This document shows positions 47,657 through 62,150 of a DNA stretch of 64,000 nt, piece after piece. Made by a program: the position numbers and the translations under genes. This DNA is from Amaranthus tricolor (Eukaryota; Streptophyta; Magnoliopsida; Caryophyllales; Amaranthaceae): the NCBI RefSeq assembly GCF_026212465.1, contig NC_080061.1, positions 21,875,695 to 21,939,694 of the forward strand, given 5' to 3'. A model generated the notes under the pieces. The model searched no databases and had not been told where the DNA came from. It was given only the letters and a program-made list of their open reading frames with translations. Positions within the stretch are counted from its first letter, which is position 1; each line of letters opens with the position of its first letter.

Positions 47657-50600
47657 AGAATTAAAAATCATAGTTATATGCTATAAATTACGTGCTAAGT
47701 TGTGATTTTATGGGTTTTTAAGCTTTTTAGGCACTTTCGCGCTTAAAATAGGTCAAACATGGTTTGTTTTGCACGAAACTTTATATATTATTGTGTAGAA
47801 GTGGTCGGAATTTAAAATAATAGTCATATGCTATAAATTACGTGCTAAGACTTGATTTTATGGGTTTTTAAGCTTTTTTGGCACTTTCGCGCGTAAAGTA
47901 GCTCAAGCTTGGTTTGTTTTGCACGAAACTTGGAACACAACACTAATTGGTATTTATTATTGTGTTAAAGTTGTTTGAATTGAAAATCATAGTCATATGC
48001 TAGAAAATTACCTAAAGTACCTCAAACTTGGTTTGTTTTGTATGAAACATGGCACACAATACTATTTGGTATATATTAGTATGTTAAGTTGCGATGTTAT
48101 TGTGTTGAAGTGGTTAGAATTCAAAATCATAGTCACGCTGCAAATTACGTGCTAAGTTGTGGTTTTATGGGTTTTTAAGCTTTTTGGCACTTTCGCGCAT
48201 AAAGTAGCTCAAACTTGGTTTGTTTTGCATGAAACATGGCACACAACACTATTTGGTATATATTATAGAGTTGAAGTGGTTTGAATTGCAAATCATAGTC
48301 ATATGTTAGAAATTACGTGTTAAGTTGCGATTTTATGGGTGTTTTGAATTTTTTTTGCACTTTCGTGCATAAAGTAGCTCAAACATCGTTTGTTTCACAC
48401 GAAACAATATATATGATTGTGTTGAAGTGGCGAGAATTCAAAATCATAGTTTTGTGCTATAAATTACGTGCTAAGTTGTGATTTTATGGGTTTTTAAGCT
48501 TTTTTGGCACTTTCGCGCTTAAAGTAGCTCAAACTTGGTTTGTTTTGCACGAAACTTTATATATTATTCTGTTGAAGTGGTCGGAATTTAAAATCTTAGT
48601 CATATGCTATAAATTACTTGCTAAGACTTGATTTTATGGGTTTTTAAGCTTTTTTGACAGTTTCGCGAGTAAAGTAGCTCAAACTTGGTTTGTTTTGCAC
48701 GAAAATTTGTATATTATTGTGTCGAAGTGGTTAGAATTCAAAATCATAGTCATATGTTGCAAATAATGTGCTAAGTAATGATTTTATGGGTTTTTTTAAG
48801 CTTTTTGGCACTTTCGCGCATAAAGTAGTTCAAACTTGGTTTGTTTTGCATGAAACATGGCACACAACACTATTTATTTTATATTATTGTGTTAAAGTGG
48901 TTAGAATTGAAAATCATAGTCATATACAAGAAATTACGTGTTAAGTTGCGATTTTATGGGTTTTTTTTAAAGCTTTTTTGGCACTTTCGTGCATAAAGTA
49001 GCTCAAACATGGTTTGTTTCACACGAAACTTTATATATCATTGTCTTGAAGTGGTGAGAATTTAAAATAATAGTCATATGCTATAAATTACGTGTTAAGT
49101 TCTGATTTTATGGGTTTTTAAGCTTTTTTGGCACTTTCGCGCATAAAGTAGCTCAAACTTGGATTGTTTTGCATGAAACATGGCACACAACACTATTTGG
49201 TATATATTATTGCATTGAAGGGGTTTGAATTGCAAATCATAGTCATATGCCAGAAATTACGTGTTAAGTTGCGATTTTATGGGTTTTTTGAATCTTTTTT
49301 GACACTTTCGCGCATAAAGTAGCTCAAACATGGTTTGTTTCACACGAAACATTATATATCATTGTGTAGAAGTGGTGAGAATCCAAAATCATAGTTATAT
49401 GCTATAAATTACGTGCTAAGTTTTGATTTTATGGGTTTTTAAGCTTTTTAAGCAATTACACGCTTAAAGTAGCTCAAACTTGGTTTGTTATGCACGAAAC
49501 TTTATATATTATTGTGTTGAGGTGGTCGGAATTTAAAATCACAGTCAAATGCTGTAAATTACGTGCTCAGACTTGATTTTATGGGTTTTTAAGCTTTTTT
49601 AGCACTTTCGCGCGTAAAGTATCTCAGACTTGGTTTGTTTTGCACGAAACTTGACACACAACACTATTTGATATATATTATTGTGTTAAAGTTGTTTGAA
49701 TTGATAATCTTAGTCATATGCTAGAAAATTTCGTGTTAAGTTATGATTTTATGTGTTTTTATGCTTTCTTAGCACTTTTACGTATAAAGTAGCTCAAATT
49801 TGGTTTGTTTTGCATGAAACATGTCACACAACACTATTTGGTATTTATTATTGTGTTAAAGTGGGTATAATTGAAAATCATAGTCATATGCCAGAAATTA
49901 CGTATTAAGTTGCGATTTTATGAGTTTTTTGAAGCTTTTTTGGCACTTTCGTGCATAATGTAGCTCAAACATGGTTTGTTTTACATGAAACTTTATATAT
50001 TATTGTGTTGTAGTGGTTAGATTTCAAAATCATAGTCATATGCAGCAAATTACGTGCTAAGTTGTGATTTTATGGGTTTTTAAGCTTTTCTGGCACTTTC
50101 GCGCATAAAGTAGCTCAAACTTGGTTTGTTTTGCACGAAACTTGACACACAACACTCATTGATAAATATTATTGTGTTAAAGTTGTTTGAATTGAAAATC
50201 ATAGTCATATGCTAGAAAATTACGTATTAAGTTGCGATTTTATGGGTTTTTAATCTTTTTTAACACTTTTACGCGTAAAGTAGCTCAAACTTGGTTTATT
50301 TTGCATGAAACATTGCACACAACACTATTTGGTTTTTATTATTGTGTTAAAGTGGTTAGAATTGAATATCATAGTCATATACCAGAATTTACGTGTTAAG
50401 TTGCGATTTTAAGGGTTTTTCGAATCTTTTTTGGCACTTACGTGCATAAAGTAGCTCAAACAAGGTTTGTATTACACAAAACGTTATATATTATTGTGTC
50501 GAAGTCGTTAGAATTTAAAATCATAGTCATACTCTGCAAATTACGTGCTAAGTAGTGATTTTATGGGTTTTTATTCTTTTTTGGCACTTTCGCGCATAAA

Positions 50601-53110
50601 GTAGTTCAAACTTGGTTTGTTTTGCATGAAACATGGCACACAACACGATTTGGTATATATTATTGTGTTAAAGTGGTTAAAATTTAAAATCATAGTCATA
50701 TACCAAAATTTACGTGTTAAGTTGCGATTTTATGGGTTTATTAAAGCTTTTTTGGCACTTTCGTGCATAATGTAGCTCAAACATTGTTTGTTTTACACGA
50801 AACTTTATATATTATTGTGTTGAAGTGGTTTGAATTCAAAATCATAGTCATATGCTGCAAATTACGTGCTAAGTTGTGATTTTATGGGTTTTTAAGCTTT
50901 TTTGGGTCTTACGTGCATAAAGTAGCTCAAACTTGGTTTGTTTTGCTTGAAACATGGCATACAACACTATTTGGTATATATTATTGTGTTGAAGTGGTTT
51001 GAATTGCAAATCATAGTCATATGCTAGAAATTACGTGTTAAGTTGCGATTTTATGGGTGTTTTGAATCTTTTTTGGCACTTTCGGCATAAAGTAGCTCAA
51101 ACATTGTTTATTTCACACGAAACATTATATATCATTGTGTTGAAGTGGTGAGAATTCAAAATCTTAGTTATATGCTATAAATTACGTGCTAAGTTATGAT
51201 TTTATGGCTTTTTAAGCTTTTTTGGCACTTTCGCGCTTAAAGTAGCTCAAACTTGGTTTGTTTTGCAAGAAACATGGCACACAATACTATTTGGTGTATA
51301 TGAGTGTGTTAAAGTGGTTAGTATTGAATATCATAGTAATATGCCAGAAATTACGTGTTAAGTTGCGATTTAATGGGTTTTTTGAAACTTTTTTAGCACC
51401 TTCGTGCATAAAATAGCTCAAACATGGTTTGTTTCACACGAAACTTTATATATTATTGTGTTGAAGTGGTTAGAATTCAAAATCATAGTCATATGCTGCA
51501 AATTACGTGCTAAGTTGTGATTTTATGGGTTTTTAAGCTTTTTTGGCACTTTAGCGCATAAAGTAGCTAAAACTTGGTTTGTTTTAATTGAAACATGGCA
51601 CACAACACTATTTGGTATATATTATTGTGTTGAAGTGGTTTGAATTGCAAATCATAGTCATATGCTAGAAATTACGTGTTAAGTTGCGATTTTATGGGTT
51701 TTATGAATCTTTTTTCGCACTTTCGCGCATAAAGTAGCTCAAACATGGTTTGTTTCATACGAAACTTTATATATGATTGTGTTAAAGTGTACGGAATTTA
51801 AAATCATAGTCATATGCTATAAATTACGTTCTAAGACTTTATTTTATGGGTTTTTAAGCATTTTTGGCACTTTCGCGCGTAAAGTAGCTCAAACTTGGTT
51901 TGTTTTGTACGAAACTTGCCACACAACACTATTTGGTATATATTATTGTGTTAAAGTTGTTTGAATTGAATATCATAGACATATGCTAGAAATTACGTGT
52001 AAAGTTGCGATTTTAATAGGTTTTTAAGCTTTTTAAGCACTTTTACGCAAAAAGCAGCTCAAACTTTGTTTGTTTTGCATGAAACATGGAACACAATACT
52101 ATTTGGTATATATTATTGTGTTCAAGTAGTTAGAATTGAAGATCATAGTGATGCTGTAAATTACGTGCTAAGTTGTGATTTTATCGGTTTTTTAAGCTTT
52201 TTTGGCACTTTCGTGCATAAAATAGCTCAAACTTGGTTTGTTTTGCATGAAACATGGCACACAAGACTATTTGGTATATATTACTGTGTTGAAGTGGTTT
52301 GAATTGCAAATCTCAGTCATATACTAGAAATTACGTTTTAAGTTGCGATTTTATGGGTTTTTTGAATTGTTTTTGGCACTTTCGCGTATAAAATAGCTCA
52401 AACATGCTTTGTTTCACACGAAACATTATATATAATTTTGTTGAAGTGGCGAGAATTCAAAATCATAGTTATATGCTATAAATTACGTGCTAAGTTGTGA
52501 TTTTATGGGTTTTTAAGCTTTATTGGCACTTTCGCGCTTAAAGTAGCTCAAACTTGGTTTGTTTTGCACGAAACTTTATATATTATTGTGTTGAAGTGGT
52601 TGGAATTTAAAATCTTAGTCATATGCTATAAATTACGTGCTAAGACTTGATTTTATGGGTTTTTAAGCTTTTTTTGCACTTTCGCGCATAAAGTAGCTCA
52701 AACTTGGTTTGGTTCGCACGAAACTTGGCTCACAACATTATTTGGTATATTTTATTGTGTTAAAATTGTTTGAAATTAAAATCATTGTCATATGCTAGAA
52801 AATTACGTGATAAGTTGCGATTTTATGGGTTTTTAAGCTTTTTTCGCACTTTTACGCGTAACGTAGCTCAAACTTGGATTGTTTTGCATGAAACATGGCA
52901 CAAAATACTATTTGGTGTAATATTAGTGTGTTGAAGTGGTTAGAATTGAAAATCATAGTCATATGCCAGAAATTACGTGTTAAGTTGCGATTTTATGGGT
53001 TTTTTTAATGCTTTTTAGGCACTTTCGTGCATAAAATAGCTCAAACATGGTTTGTTTTGCTTGAAACATGTCACACAACACTATTTGGTATATATTATTG
53101 CGTTGAAGTG

Positions 53111-54426
53111 GTTTGAATTGCAAATCATAGTCATATGCTAGAAATTACGTGTTAGGTTGCGATTTTATGGATTTTAAAGCTTTTTTTGCACTTTTACGCA
53201 AAAAGTAGCTAAAACTTTGTTAGTTTTGCATGAAACATGGCACACAATACTACTTGGTATACATTATTGTCTTGAAGTGGTTAGAATTGAAAATCATTGG
53301 CATATGCCAGAAATTACGTGTTATGTATTGATTTTGTGGGTTTTTTGAAGCTTTTTCTGCACTTTCGTGCATAAAGTAACTCAAAAATGGTTTGTTTTTC
53401 ACGAAATTTTATATGTTATTGTGTTGAAGTAGTTGAATTGAAGATTATAGTCATGCTGTAAATTACGTGTTAAGTTGTGATTTTATGGGTTTTTATGCTT
53501 CTTTGGCACTTTCGCGCATAAAGTAGCACAAACTTGGTTTGTTTTGCATGAAACATGGCACACAACACTATTTGCTATATATTATTGTGTTGAAGTGGTT
53601 TGAATTGCAAATAATAGTCATATGCTAGAAATTACGTGTTAAGTTCCGATTTTATGGGTTTTTAAGCTTTTTTCGCACTTTTACGCGTAAAGTAGCTCAA
53701 ACTTGGTTTGTTTTGCATGAAACATGGCACATAATACTATTTGGTGTATATTAGTGTGTTGAAGTGGTTAGAATTGAAAATCATAATCATATGCCAGAAA
53801 TTACGTGTTAAGACTTGATTTTACGGGTTTTTAAGCTTTTTCAGCACTTTCGCGCGTAAAGTAGCTCAAACTTGGTTTGATTTGCACGAAACTTGTCACA
53901 CGACACTATTTGGTATATGTTATTGTGTTAAAGTTGTTTGAATTGAAAATCATAGTCATATGCTTGAAAATTACGTCATAAGTTGAAATTTTAAGGGTTT
54001 TTAAGCTTTTTTCGCACTTTTACGCGTAAAGTAGCTCAAACTTGGTTTTTTTTGCAAGAAACATGGCACACAATACTATTTGGTGTACATTAGTGTGTTG
54101 AAGTGGTTAGTATTTAAAATCGTAATCATATGCCAAAAATTACGTGTTAAGTTGCGATTTTATGGGTTTTTTGAAGTTTTTTGGGCACTTTCGTGCATAA
54201 AATAGCTCAAACATGGTTTGTTTTACACGAAACTTTATATATTATTGTGTTGAAGTGGTTAGAATTCAAAATCATAGTCATATGCTGCAATTTACATGCT
54301 AAGTTGTGATTTTATGGGTTTTTAAGCTTTTTTGGCACTTTCGCGCATAAAGTAGCTCAAACTTGGTTTGTTTTGCTTGAAACATGGCACACAACACTAT
54401 TTGGTTTAAATTATTATGTTGAAGGG
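53111..54426 (+). repeat. about 1.32-kb higher-order repeat, copy 1
   Basis: About eight monomers, including ones with TTTTCGCACTTTTACGCG and TTGGTGTATATTAGTGTG. The repeat offset to copy 2 is 1,316-1,317 bp. Confidence 0.85.
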
Positions 54427-55746
54427 GTTTGAATTGCAAATCATAGTGATATGCTAGAAATTACGTGTTAAGTTACGATTTTATGGGTTTTTAAGCTTTT
54501 TTAGCACTTTTACGCAAAAAGCAGCTCAAACTTTGTGTGTTTTGCATGAAACATGGCACACAATACTATTTGGTGTATATTATTGTGTTGAAGTGGTTAG
54601 AATTGAAAATCATAGTCATATGCCAGAAATTACGTGTTATGTTATGATTTTGTGGGTTTTTTGATGCTTTTTTGGCACTTTCGTGCATAAAGTAACTCAA
54701 AAATGGTTTGTTTTACACGATACTTTATATCTTACAGCGTTGAAGTAGTTAGAATTGAAGATCCTATTCATGCTGTAAATTACGTGCTAGGTTGTGATTT
54801 TATGGGTTTATAAAGCTTTTTTGGCACTTTTGCGCATCACGTAGCTCAAACTTGGTTTGTTTTGCATGAAACATGGCACACAACACTATTTGCTATATAT
54901 TATGTGTTGAAGTGGTTTGAATTGCAAATAATAGTCATATGCTAGAAATTACGTGTTAAGTTCCGATTTTATGGGTTTTTAAGCTTTTTTCGCACTTTTA
55001 CGCGTAAAGTAGCTCAAACTTGGTTTGTTTTGCATGAAACATGGCACACAATACTATTTGGTGTATATTAGTGTGTTGAAGTGGTTAGAATTGAAAATCA
55101 TAGTCATATGCCAGAAATTACGTGTTAAGACTTGATTTTATGGGTTTTTTAAGCTTTTTCGGCACTTTCGCGCGTAAAGTAGCTCAAACTTGGTTTGATT
55201 TGCACGAAACTTGGCACATGACACTATTTGGTATATGTTATTGTGTTAAAGTTGTTTGAATTGAAAATCATAGTCATATGCTTGAAAAGTACGTCATAAG
55301 TTGAAATTTCAAGGGTTTTTAAGCTTTTTTCGCATTTTTACGCGTAAAGTAGCTCAAACTTGGTTTTTTTTTTGCATGAAACATAGCACACAATACTATT
55401 TGGTGTATATTAGTGTGTTGAAGTGGTTAGTATTTAAGATCATAGTCATATGCCAGAAATTACGTGTTAAGTTGCGATTTTATGGGTTTTTTGAAGTTTT
55501 TTTGGCACTTTCGTGCATAAAATAGCTCAAACATGGTTTGTTTTACACGAAACTTTATATATTGTTGTGTTGAAGTGGTTAGAATTCAAAATCATAGTCA
55601 TATGCTGCAATTTACATGCTAAGTTGTGATTTTATGGGTTTTTAAGCTTTTTTGGCACTTTCGCGCATAAAGTAGCTCAAACTTGGTTTGTTTTGCTTGA
55701 AACATGGCACACAACACTATTTGTAATAAATTATTATGTTGAAGGG
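54427..55746 (+). repeat. about 1.32-kb higher-order repeat, copy 2
   Basis: Offset to copy 3 is exactly 1,320 bp at GAAGGGGTTTGAATTGC (54421 and 55741). It shares the rare GATCCTATTCATGCTGTAAA monomer with copy 3 (54761 and 56080). Confidence 0.88.
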
Positions 55747-56230
55747 GTTTGAATTGCAAATCATAGTGATATGCTAGAAATTACGTGTTAAGTTACGATT
55801 TTATGGGTTTTTAAGCTTTTTTAGCACTTTTACGCAAAAAGCAGCTCAAACTTTGTTAGTTTTGCATGAAACATGGCACACAATACTATTTGGTGTATAT
55901 TATTGTGTTGAAGTGGTTAGAATTGAAAATCATATTCATATGCCAGAAATTACGTGTTATGTTATGATTTTGTGGGTTTTTTTATGCTTTTTTGGCACTT
56001 TCGTGCATAAAGTAACTCAAAAATGGTTTGTTTTACACGATACTTTCTATCTTATTGTGTTGAAGTAGTTAGAATTGAAGATCCTATTCATGCTGTAAAT
56101 TACGTGCTAGGTTGTGATTTTATGGGTTTATAAAGCTTTTTTGGCACTTTTGCGCATCAAGTAGCTCAAACTAGGTTTGTTTTGCATGAAACATGGCACA
56201 CAACACTATTTGGTATATATTATTGTGTTG
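55747..56230 (+). repeat. about 1.32-kb higher-order repeat, partial copy 3
   Basis: Follows copy 2 for about 0.48 kb, then changes to the GGGTTTTATGAATC monomer class at about 56290. Confidence 0.75.
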
Positions 56231-56789
56231 AAGTGGTTTGAATTGCAAATCATAGTCATATGCTAGAAATTACGTGTTAAGTTGCGATTTTATGGGTTTT
56301 ATGAATCTTTTTTGGCCCTTTCGCGAATAAAGTAGCTCAAACATGGTTTGTTTCACCCGAAACTTTATATATGATTGTGTTGAAGTGGTGAGAATTCAAA
56401 ATCATAGTTATATGCTATAAATTACGTTCTAAGTTGTGATTTTATGGGTTTTTAAGCTTTTTTGGCACTTTCGCGCTTAAAGTAGCTCAAACATGGTATG
56501 TTTTGCACGAAACTTTATATATTATTGTGTTGAAGTGGTCGAAATTTAAAATCTTAGTCATATGCTATATATTACGTGCTAAGACTATATTTTATGGGTT
56601 TTGAAGCTTCTTTGGCACTTTCGCGCGTAAAGTAGCTCAAACTTGGTTTGTTTTGCACGAAACATGGCACACAACACTATTTGGTATATATTATTGTGTT
56701 AAAGTTGTTTGAATTGAAAATCATAGTCATATGCTAGAAAATTACGTGTTAAGTTGCGATTTTATGGGTTTTTAAGCTTTTTTAGTACT

Positions 56790-58050
56790 TTTATGCCTAA
56801 AGTACCTCAAACTTTGTTTGTTTTGCATGAAACATGGCACACAATACTATTTGGTATATATTAGTGTGCTGAAGTGGTTAGAATTGAAAATCATAGTCAT
56901 TTGCCAGAAATTACGTATTAAGTTGCGATTTTATAGGTTTTTTGAAGCTCTTTTGCCACTTTCGTGCATCAACTAGCTCAAAAATGGTTTCTTTTACACG
57001 AAACTTTGTATGTTATTGTGTTGAAGTGGTTAGAATTCATAATCATAGTCACGCTGCAAATTACGTGCTAAGTTGTGGTTTTATGGCTTTTTAAACTTTT
57101 TTGGCACTTTCGCGCATAAAGTAGCTCAAACTTGGTTTGTTTTGCATGAAACATGGCACACAACACTATTAAGTATATATTATTGTGTTGAAGTGGTTTG
57201 AATTGCAAATCATAGTCATATGCTAGAAATTACGTGTTTAAGTTGCGATTTTATGGGGTGTTTTGAATCTTTTTTGGCACTTTCGCGCATAAAGTAGCTC
57301 AAACATCGTTTGTTTCACAGGAAAAATATTATATATCATTGTGTTGAAGTGGTGAGAATTCAAAATCATACTTATATGCTAAAAATTACGTGCTAAGTTT
57401 TGATTTTATGGGTTTTTAAGCTTTTTAGGCACTTTCGCGGTTAAAGTAGCTCAAACATGGTTTGTTTTGCACGAAACTTTATATATTATTGTGTTGAAGT
57501 GGTCGGAATTTAAAATCATAGTCATATGCTATAAATTACGTGCTAAGACTTGATTTTATGGGTTTTTAAGCTTTTTTGGCACTTTCGCGCTTAAAGTAGC
57601 TTTCAAACTTGGTTTGTTTTGCACGAAATATGGCACACAACACTATTTGGTATATATTATTGTGTTAAAGTTGTTGGAATTGAAAATCATAGTCATATGC
57701 TAGAAAATTACGTGTTAAGTTGCGAATTTATGGGTTTTTAAGCTTTTTTAGCACTTTTATGCCTAAAGTACCTCAAACTTTGTTTGTTTTGCATGAAACA
57801 TGGCACACAATACTATTTGGTATATATTAGTGTGTTGAAGTGGTTAGAATTGAAAATCATAGTCATATGCTAGAAATTACGTATTAAGTTGCGATTTTTT
57901 GGGTTTTTTGAAGCTTTTTTGGCACTTTCATGCATCAACTAGCTCAAAAATGGTTTCTTTTACACGAAACTTTGTATGTTATTGTGTTGAAGTGGTTAGA
58001 ATTCATAATCATAGTCACGCTGCAAATTACGTGCTAAGTTGGGGTTTTAT
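56790..58050 (+). repeat. short-range duplication with about 966-bp offset
   Basis: TTTTATGCCTAAAGTACCTC and the downstream CATAGTCACGCTGC monomer occur near 56790/57049 and again near 57757/58014. The second copy runs into the N gap. Confidence 0.65.
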
Positions 58051-58057
58051 GGGTTTT

Positions 58058-58157
58058 NNNNNNNNNNNNNNNNNNNNNNNNNNNNNNNNNNNNNNNNNNN
58101 NNNNNNNNNNNNNNNNNNNNNNNNNNNNNNNNNNNNNNNNNNNNNNNNNNNNNNNNN
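58058..58157. other. assembly gap, 100 N
   Basis: Exactly 100 Ns. If the local repeat register is kept, the edges align to 57091 and 57200 in the preceding copy, which predicts about 108 missing bases. Whole extra repeat units could also be missing. Confidence 0.95.
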
Positions 58158-61100
58158 GAATTGCAAATCATAGTCATATGCTAGAAATTACGTGTTAAGT
58201 TGCGATTTTATGGGTTTTATGAATCTTTTTTGGCCCTTTCGCGAATAAAGTAGCTCAAACATGGTTTGTTTCACCCGAAACATTATATATGATTGTGTTG
58301 AAGTGGTGAGAATTCAAAATCATAGTTATATGCTATAAATTACGTTCTAAGTTGTGATTTTATGGGTTTTAAAGCTTTTTTTGGCACTTTCGCGCTTAAA
58401 GTAGCTCAAACATGGTATGTTTTGCACGAAACTTTATATATTATTGTGTTGAAGTGGTCGAAATTTAAAATCTTAGTCATATGCTATATATTACGAGCTA
58501 AGACTATATTTTATGGGTTTTGAAGCTTCTTTGGCACTTTCGCGCGTAAAGTAGCTCAAACTTGGTTTGTTTTGCACGAAACTTGGCACACAACACTATT
58601 TGCTATATGTTATTCTGTTAAAGTTGTTTGAATTGAAAATCATAGTCATATGCTAGAAAATTACGTGATAAGTTGCGAATTTATGGGTTTTTAAGCTTTT
58701 TTCGCACTTTTACGCGTAAAGTAGCTACAACTTGGTTTGTTTTGCAAGAAAACATGGCACACAATACTATTTGGTGTATATTAGTGTGTTAAAGTGGTTA
58801 GTATTGAAACATAGTCATATGGCAGAAATTACGTGTTAAGTTGCAATTTAATGGGTTATTTGAAGCTTTTTTGGCACCTTCGTGCATAAAATAGATCAAA
58901 CTTGGTTTGTATTACACGAAACTTTATATATTATTGTGTTGAAATGGTTAGAATTCAAAATCATAGTCATATGCTGTTTATTACGTGCTAAGTTGTGAAT
59001 TTATGGGTTTTAAACTTTTTTGGCACTTTCACGCATAACGTAGCTAAAACTTGGTTTGTTTTGCTTGAAACATGGCATACTACACTATTTGGTATATATT
59101 ATTGTGTTGAAGTGGTTTGAATTGCTAATCATCGTCATACACTAGAAATTACGTGTTAAGTTGCGATTTTATGGGTGCTTTGAATCTTTTTTGCCACTTT
59201 CGGCATAAAGTAGCTCAAACATCGTTTGCTTCACACGAAACATTATATATCATTTTGTTCAAGTGGTGAGAATTACTTGATAAGTTGATAAGTTGTGATT
59301 TTATGGGTTTTTAAGCTTTTTGGCACTTTCGCGCTTAAAGTAGCTCAAATTTGGTTTTTTTTTTCACGAAACTTTATATATTATTGTGTTCAAGTGGTCG
59401 GAATTTAAAATCATTGTCATATGCTATAAATTACGTGCTAAGACTTGATTTTCTGGGTTTTTAAGCTTTTTTGGCACTTTCGCGTGTAAAGTAGCTCAAA
59501 CTTGGTTTGTTTTGCACGAAAGTTGGCACACAACACTATTTGATATATATTTTTGTGTTGAAGAGATTAGAATCGAAAATCATACTCATATGTTAGAAAT
59601 TACGTGTTAAGTTGCGATTTTATGGGTTTTTTAAGCTTTTTTAGCACTTTTACGCGTAAAGAAGCTCAAACTTGGTTTGTTTTGCATGAAAAAATGGCGC
59701 ACAATACAATTTGGTAAATATTATTGGGTTAAAGTGGTTAGAATTGAAAATCATAGGCATATGCCAGAAACTACGTGTTAAGTTGCAATTTTTATTGGGT
59801 TTTTAAAGCTTTTTTGGCACTTTCGTGCATAAAGTAGCTCAAACTTGGTTTGTTTTGCATGAAACACGGCACACAACACTATTTGGTATATATTATTGTG
59901 TTGAAGTGGTTTGAATTGCAAAATCATAATCATATGCTAGAAATTACGTGTTAAGTATCGATTTTATGGGTTTCTTGAATCTTTTTTGGCACTATCGCGC
60001 ATAAGTAGCTCAAACATAGGTCAATGGTTGTTTCGCACGAAACATTATATATCATTGTGTTTGAAGTGGCGAGAATTCAAAATCATAGTTATATGCTATA
60101 AATTACGTGCTAAGTTGTGATTTTATGGGTTTTTAAGCTTTTTTGGCACTTTCGCGCTTAAAGTAGCTCAAACTTGGTTTGTTTTGCACGAAAATATATA
60201 TATTATTGTGTTGAAGTGGTCGGAATTTAAATCTTAGTCATATGCTATAAATTACGTGCTAAAAACTTGATTTTATGGGATTTTAAGCTTTTTTGGCACT
60301 TTCGCGCTTAAAGTAGCTAAAACTTGGTTTGTTTTGCACGAAACTTTGTATATTATTGTGTTGAAGTGGTCGGAATTTAAAATCTTAGTTCATATGCTAT
60401 AAATTACATGTTAAGACTTGATTTTATGGGTTTTTAAGCTTTTTTGATACATTCACGCGTAAAGTAGCTCAAACTTGGTTTGTTTTTGCACGAAACTTGG
60501 CACACAATACTATTTGGTATTTATTATTGTGTTTAAAGTTGTTTGAATTGAAAATCATAGTCATATGCTTGAAAATTACGTGACAACTTGCGATTTTATG
60601 GGTTTCTTAAGCTTTTTTAGCACTTCTTACGCGTAAAGTAGCTCAAACTTGGTTTGTTTTACATGAAAACATGGCACACAAATACTATTTGGTGTCTATT
60701 AGTGTGTTGAAATGGTTAGAATTAAAAGTCATAGTCATAGGCCAGAAATTACGTGTTAAGTTGCGATTTTATGGGTTTTTTTGAAGCTTTTTTGGCACTT
60801 TCGTGCATAAAAATAGCTCAAACATTGTTTGTTTTACACGAAACTTTTTATATTATTGTGTTGAAGTGGTTAGAATTCAAAATCATAGTCATATGCTGCA
60901 AATTACGTGCTAAGTTGTGATTTTATGGGTTTTTAAGCTTTTTCGTCACTTTCACGCATAAAGTAGCAAACTTGGTTTGTTTTGCTTGAAACAATGCACA
61001 CAACACTTTTTGGTATATATTATTGTGTTGAAGAGGTTAGAATTGAAAATCATAGTCATATACTAGAAATAACGTGTTAAGTTGCGATTTTATGGGTTTT

Positions 61101-62150
61101 TTGAAGCTTTTTTGGAAATTTCGTGTATAAAGTACCTCAAACATGGTTTGTTTTACACGAAACATTATATATTATTGTGTTGAAGTGGTTAGAATTAAAA
61201 CTCATAGTCATATGCTAAAAATTACGTGCTAAGTTGTGATTTTATAGGTTTTTTGGCACTTTTGAGCATAAAGTAGCTCAAACATGGTTTGTTTTACATG
61301 AAACTTTATATATTATTGTTTTGAAGTGGTTAGAATTCAAAATCATAATCACATGCTTTAAATTACGTGCAAAGTTGTGATTTTTATGGGTTATTAAGCT
61401 TTTTTGACACTTTCGCGCACAAAGTAGCTCAAACTTGGTTTGTTTTGTATGAAACATGGCACACAACACTATTTGGTATATATGATTGTGATGAATTGTT
61501 TAAAATTGAAAATCATAGTCATATGCTAGAGATTACATGTTAAATTACGATTTTATTTGTTTTTTAAAACTTTTTTTGGCCCTTTACCGCATAAAGTAGC
61601 TTAAACATGGTTTGTTTCACATGAAACTTTATATATCATTGTGTTGAGGAGGCGAGAATTCAAAATCATAGTTATATGCTATAAATTACGTGCTAAGTTT
61701 GTGAGTTTATGGGTTTTTAACCTATTTTGGCACTTTTTGCGCATAAATTAGTTTCAAACATGGTTTGTTTTGCATCAAACATGGCACACAACACTATTTG
61801 GTATATATTATAATGTTAAAGTGGTTAGAATTGAAAATCATTGTCATATACCAGAAATTACGTGTTAAGTTGCGATTTTATGGGTTTTTTGAAGCATTTG
61901 TGGCACTTTCGTGCATAAAGTAGCTCAAACATGGTTTGTTTTACACAAAACTTTATATATTATTGTGTTGAAATGGTTACAAATCAAAATCATAGTAATA
62001 TGCAGCAAATTACGTGCTAAGTTATGATTTTATGGGTTTTTAAGATTTTTGGCACTTCGCGCAATAAAGTAGATCAAACTTGGTTTGTTTTGCATGAAAC
62101 ATGCCACACAACACTATTTTGGTATATATTATTGTGTTGAAGTGGTTTTG
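58158..62150 (+). repeat. about 4.0-kb higher-order repeat, copy 1
   Basis: Matches 62151-64000 at an offset growing from 3,993 (58201 to 62194) through 3,997 (59172 to 63169) to about 4,020 bp (59951 to 63971) because of small indels. Shared rare monomers include CACTTTCGGCATAAAG, CAGAAATTACGTGTTAAGTTG after ATGG, and TTGATATATATTTTTGTG. Confidence 0.8.

Larger units (their letters stand above)
31326..58057 (+). repeat. 169/150-bp satellite array, right block
   Basis: The + oriented array resumes after the CACTA element. Up to about 36.1 kb it uses the same ordered variant set as 16.7-22.3 kb. From about 37 kb two monomer types become common. Type A is mostly long (GAATTGCAAATCATAGTC, CTAGAAATTACGTGTTAAG, GGGTTTTTTGAATC). 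Type B is often the 150-bp form (TTTCACACGAAACATTATA, GAATTCAAAATCATAGTTA, ATAAATTACGTGCTAAG, TTGTGATTTT). Much of this part is built of higher-order repeats. No genes are seen; scattered 60-100-codon frames are translations of the satellite. Confidence 0.95.
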
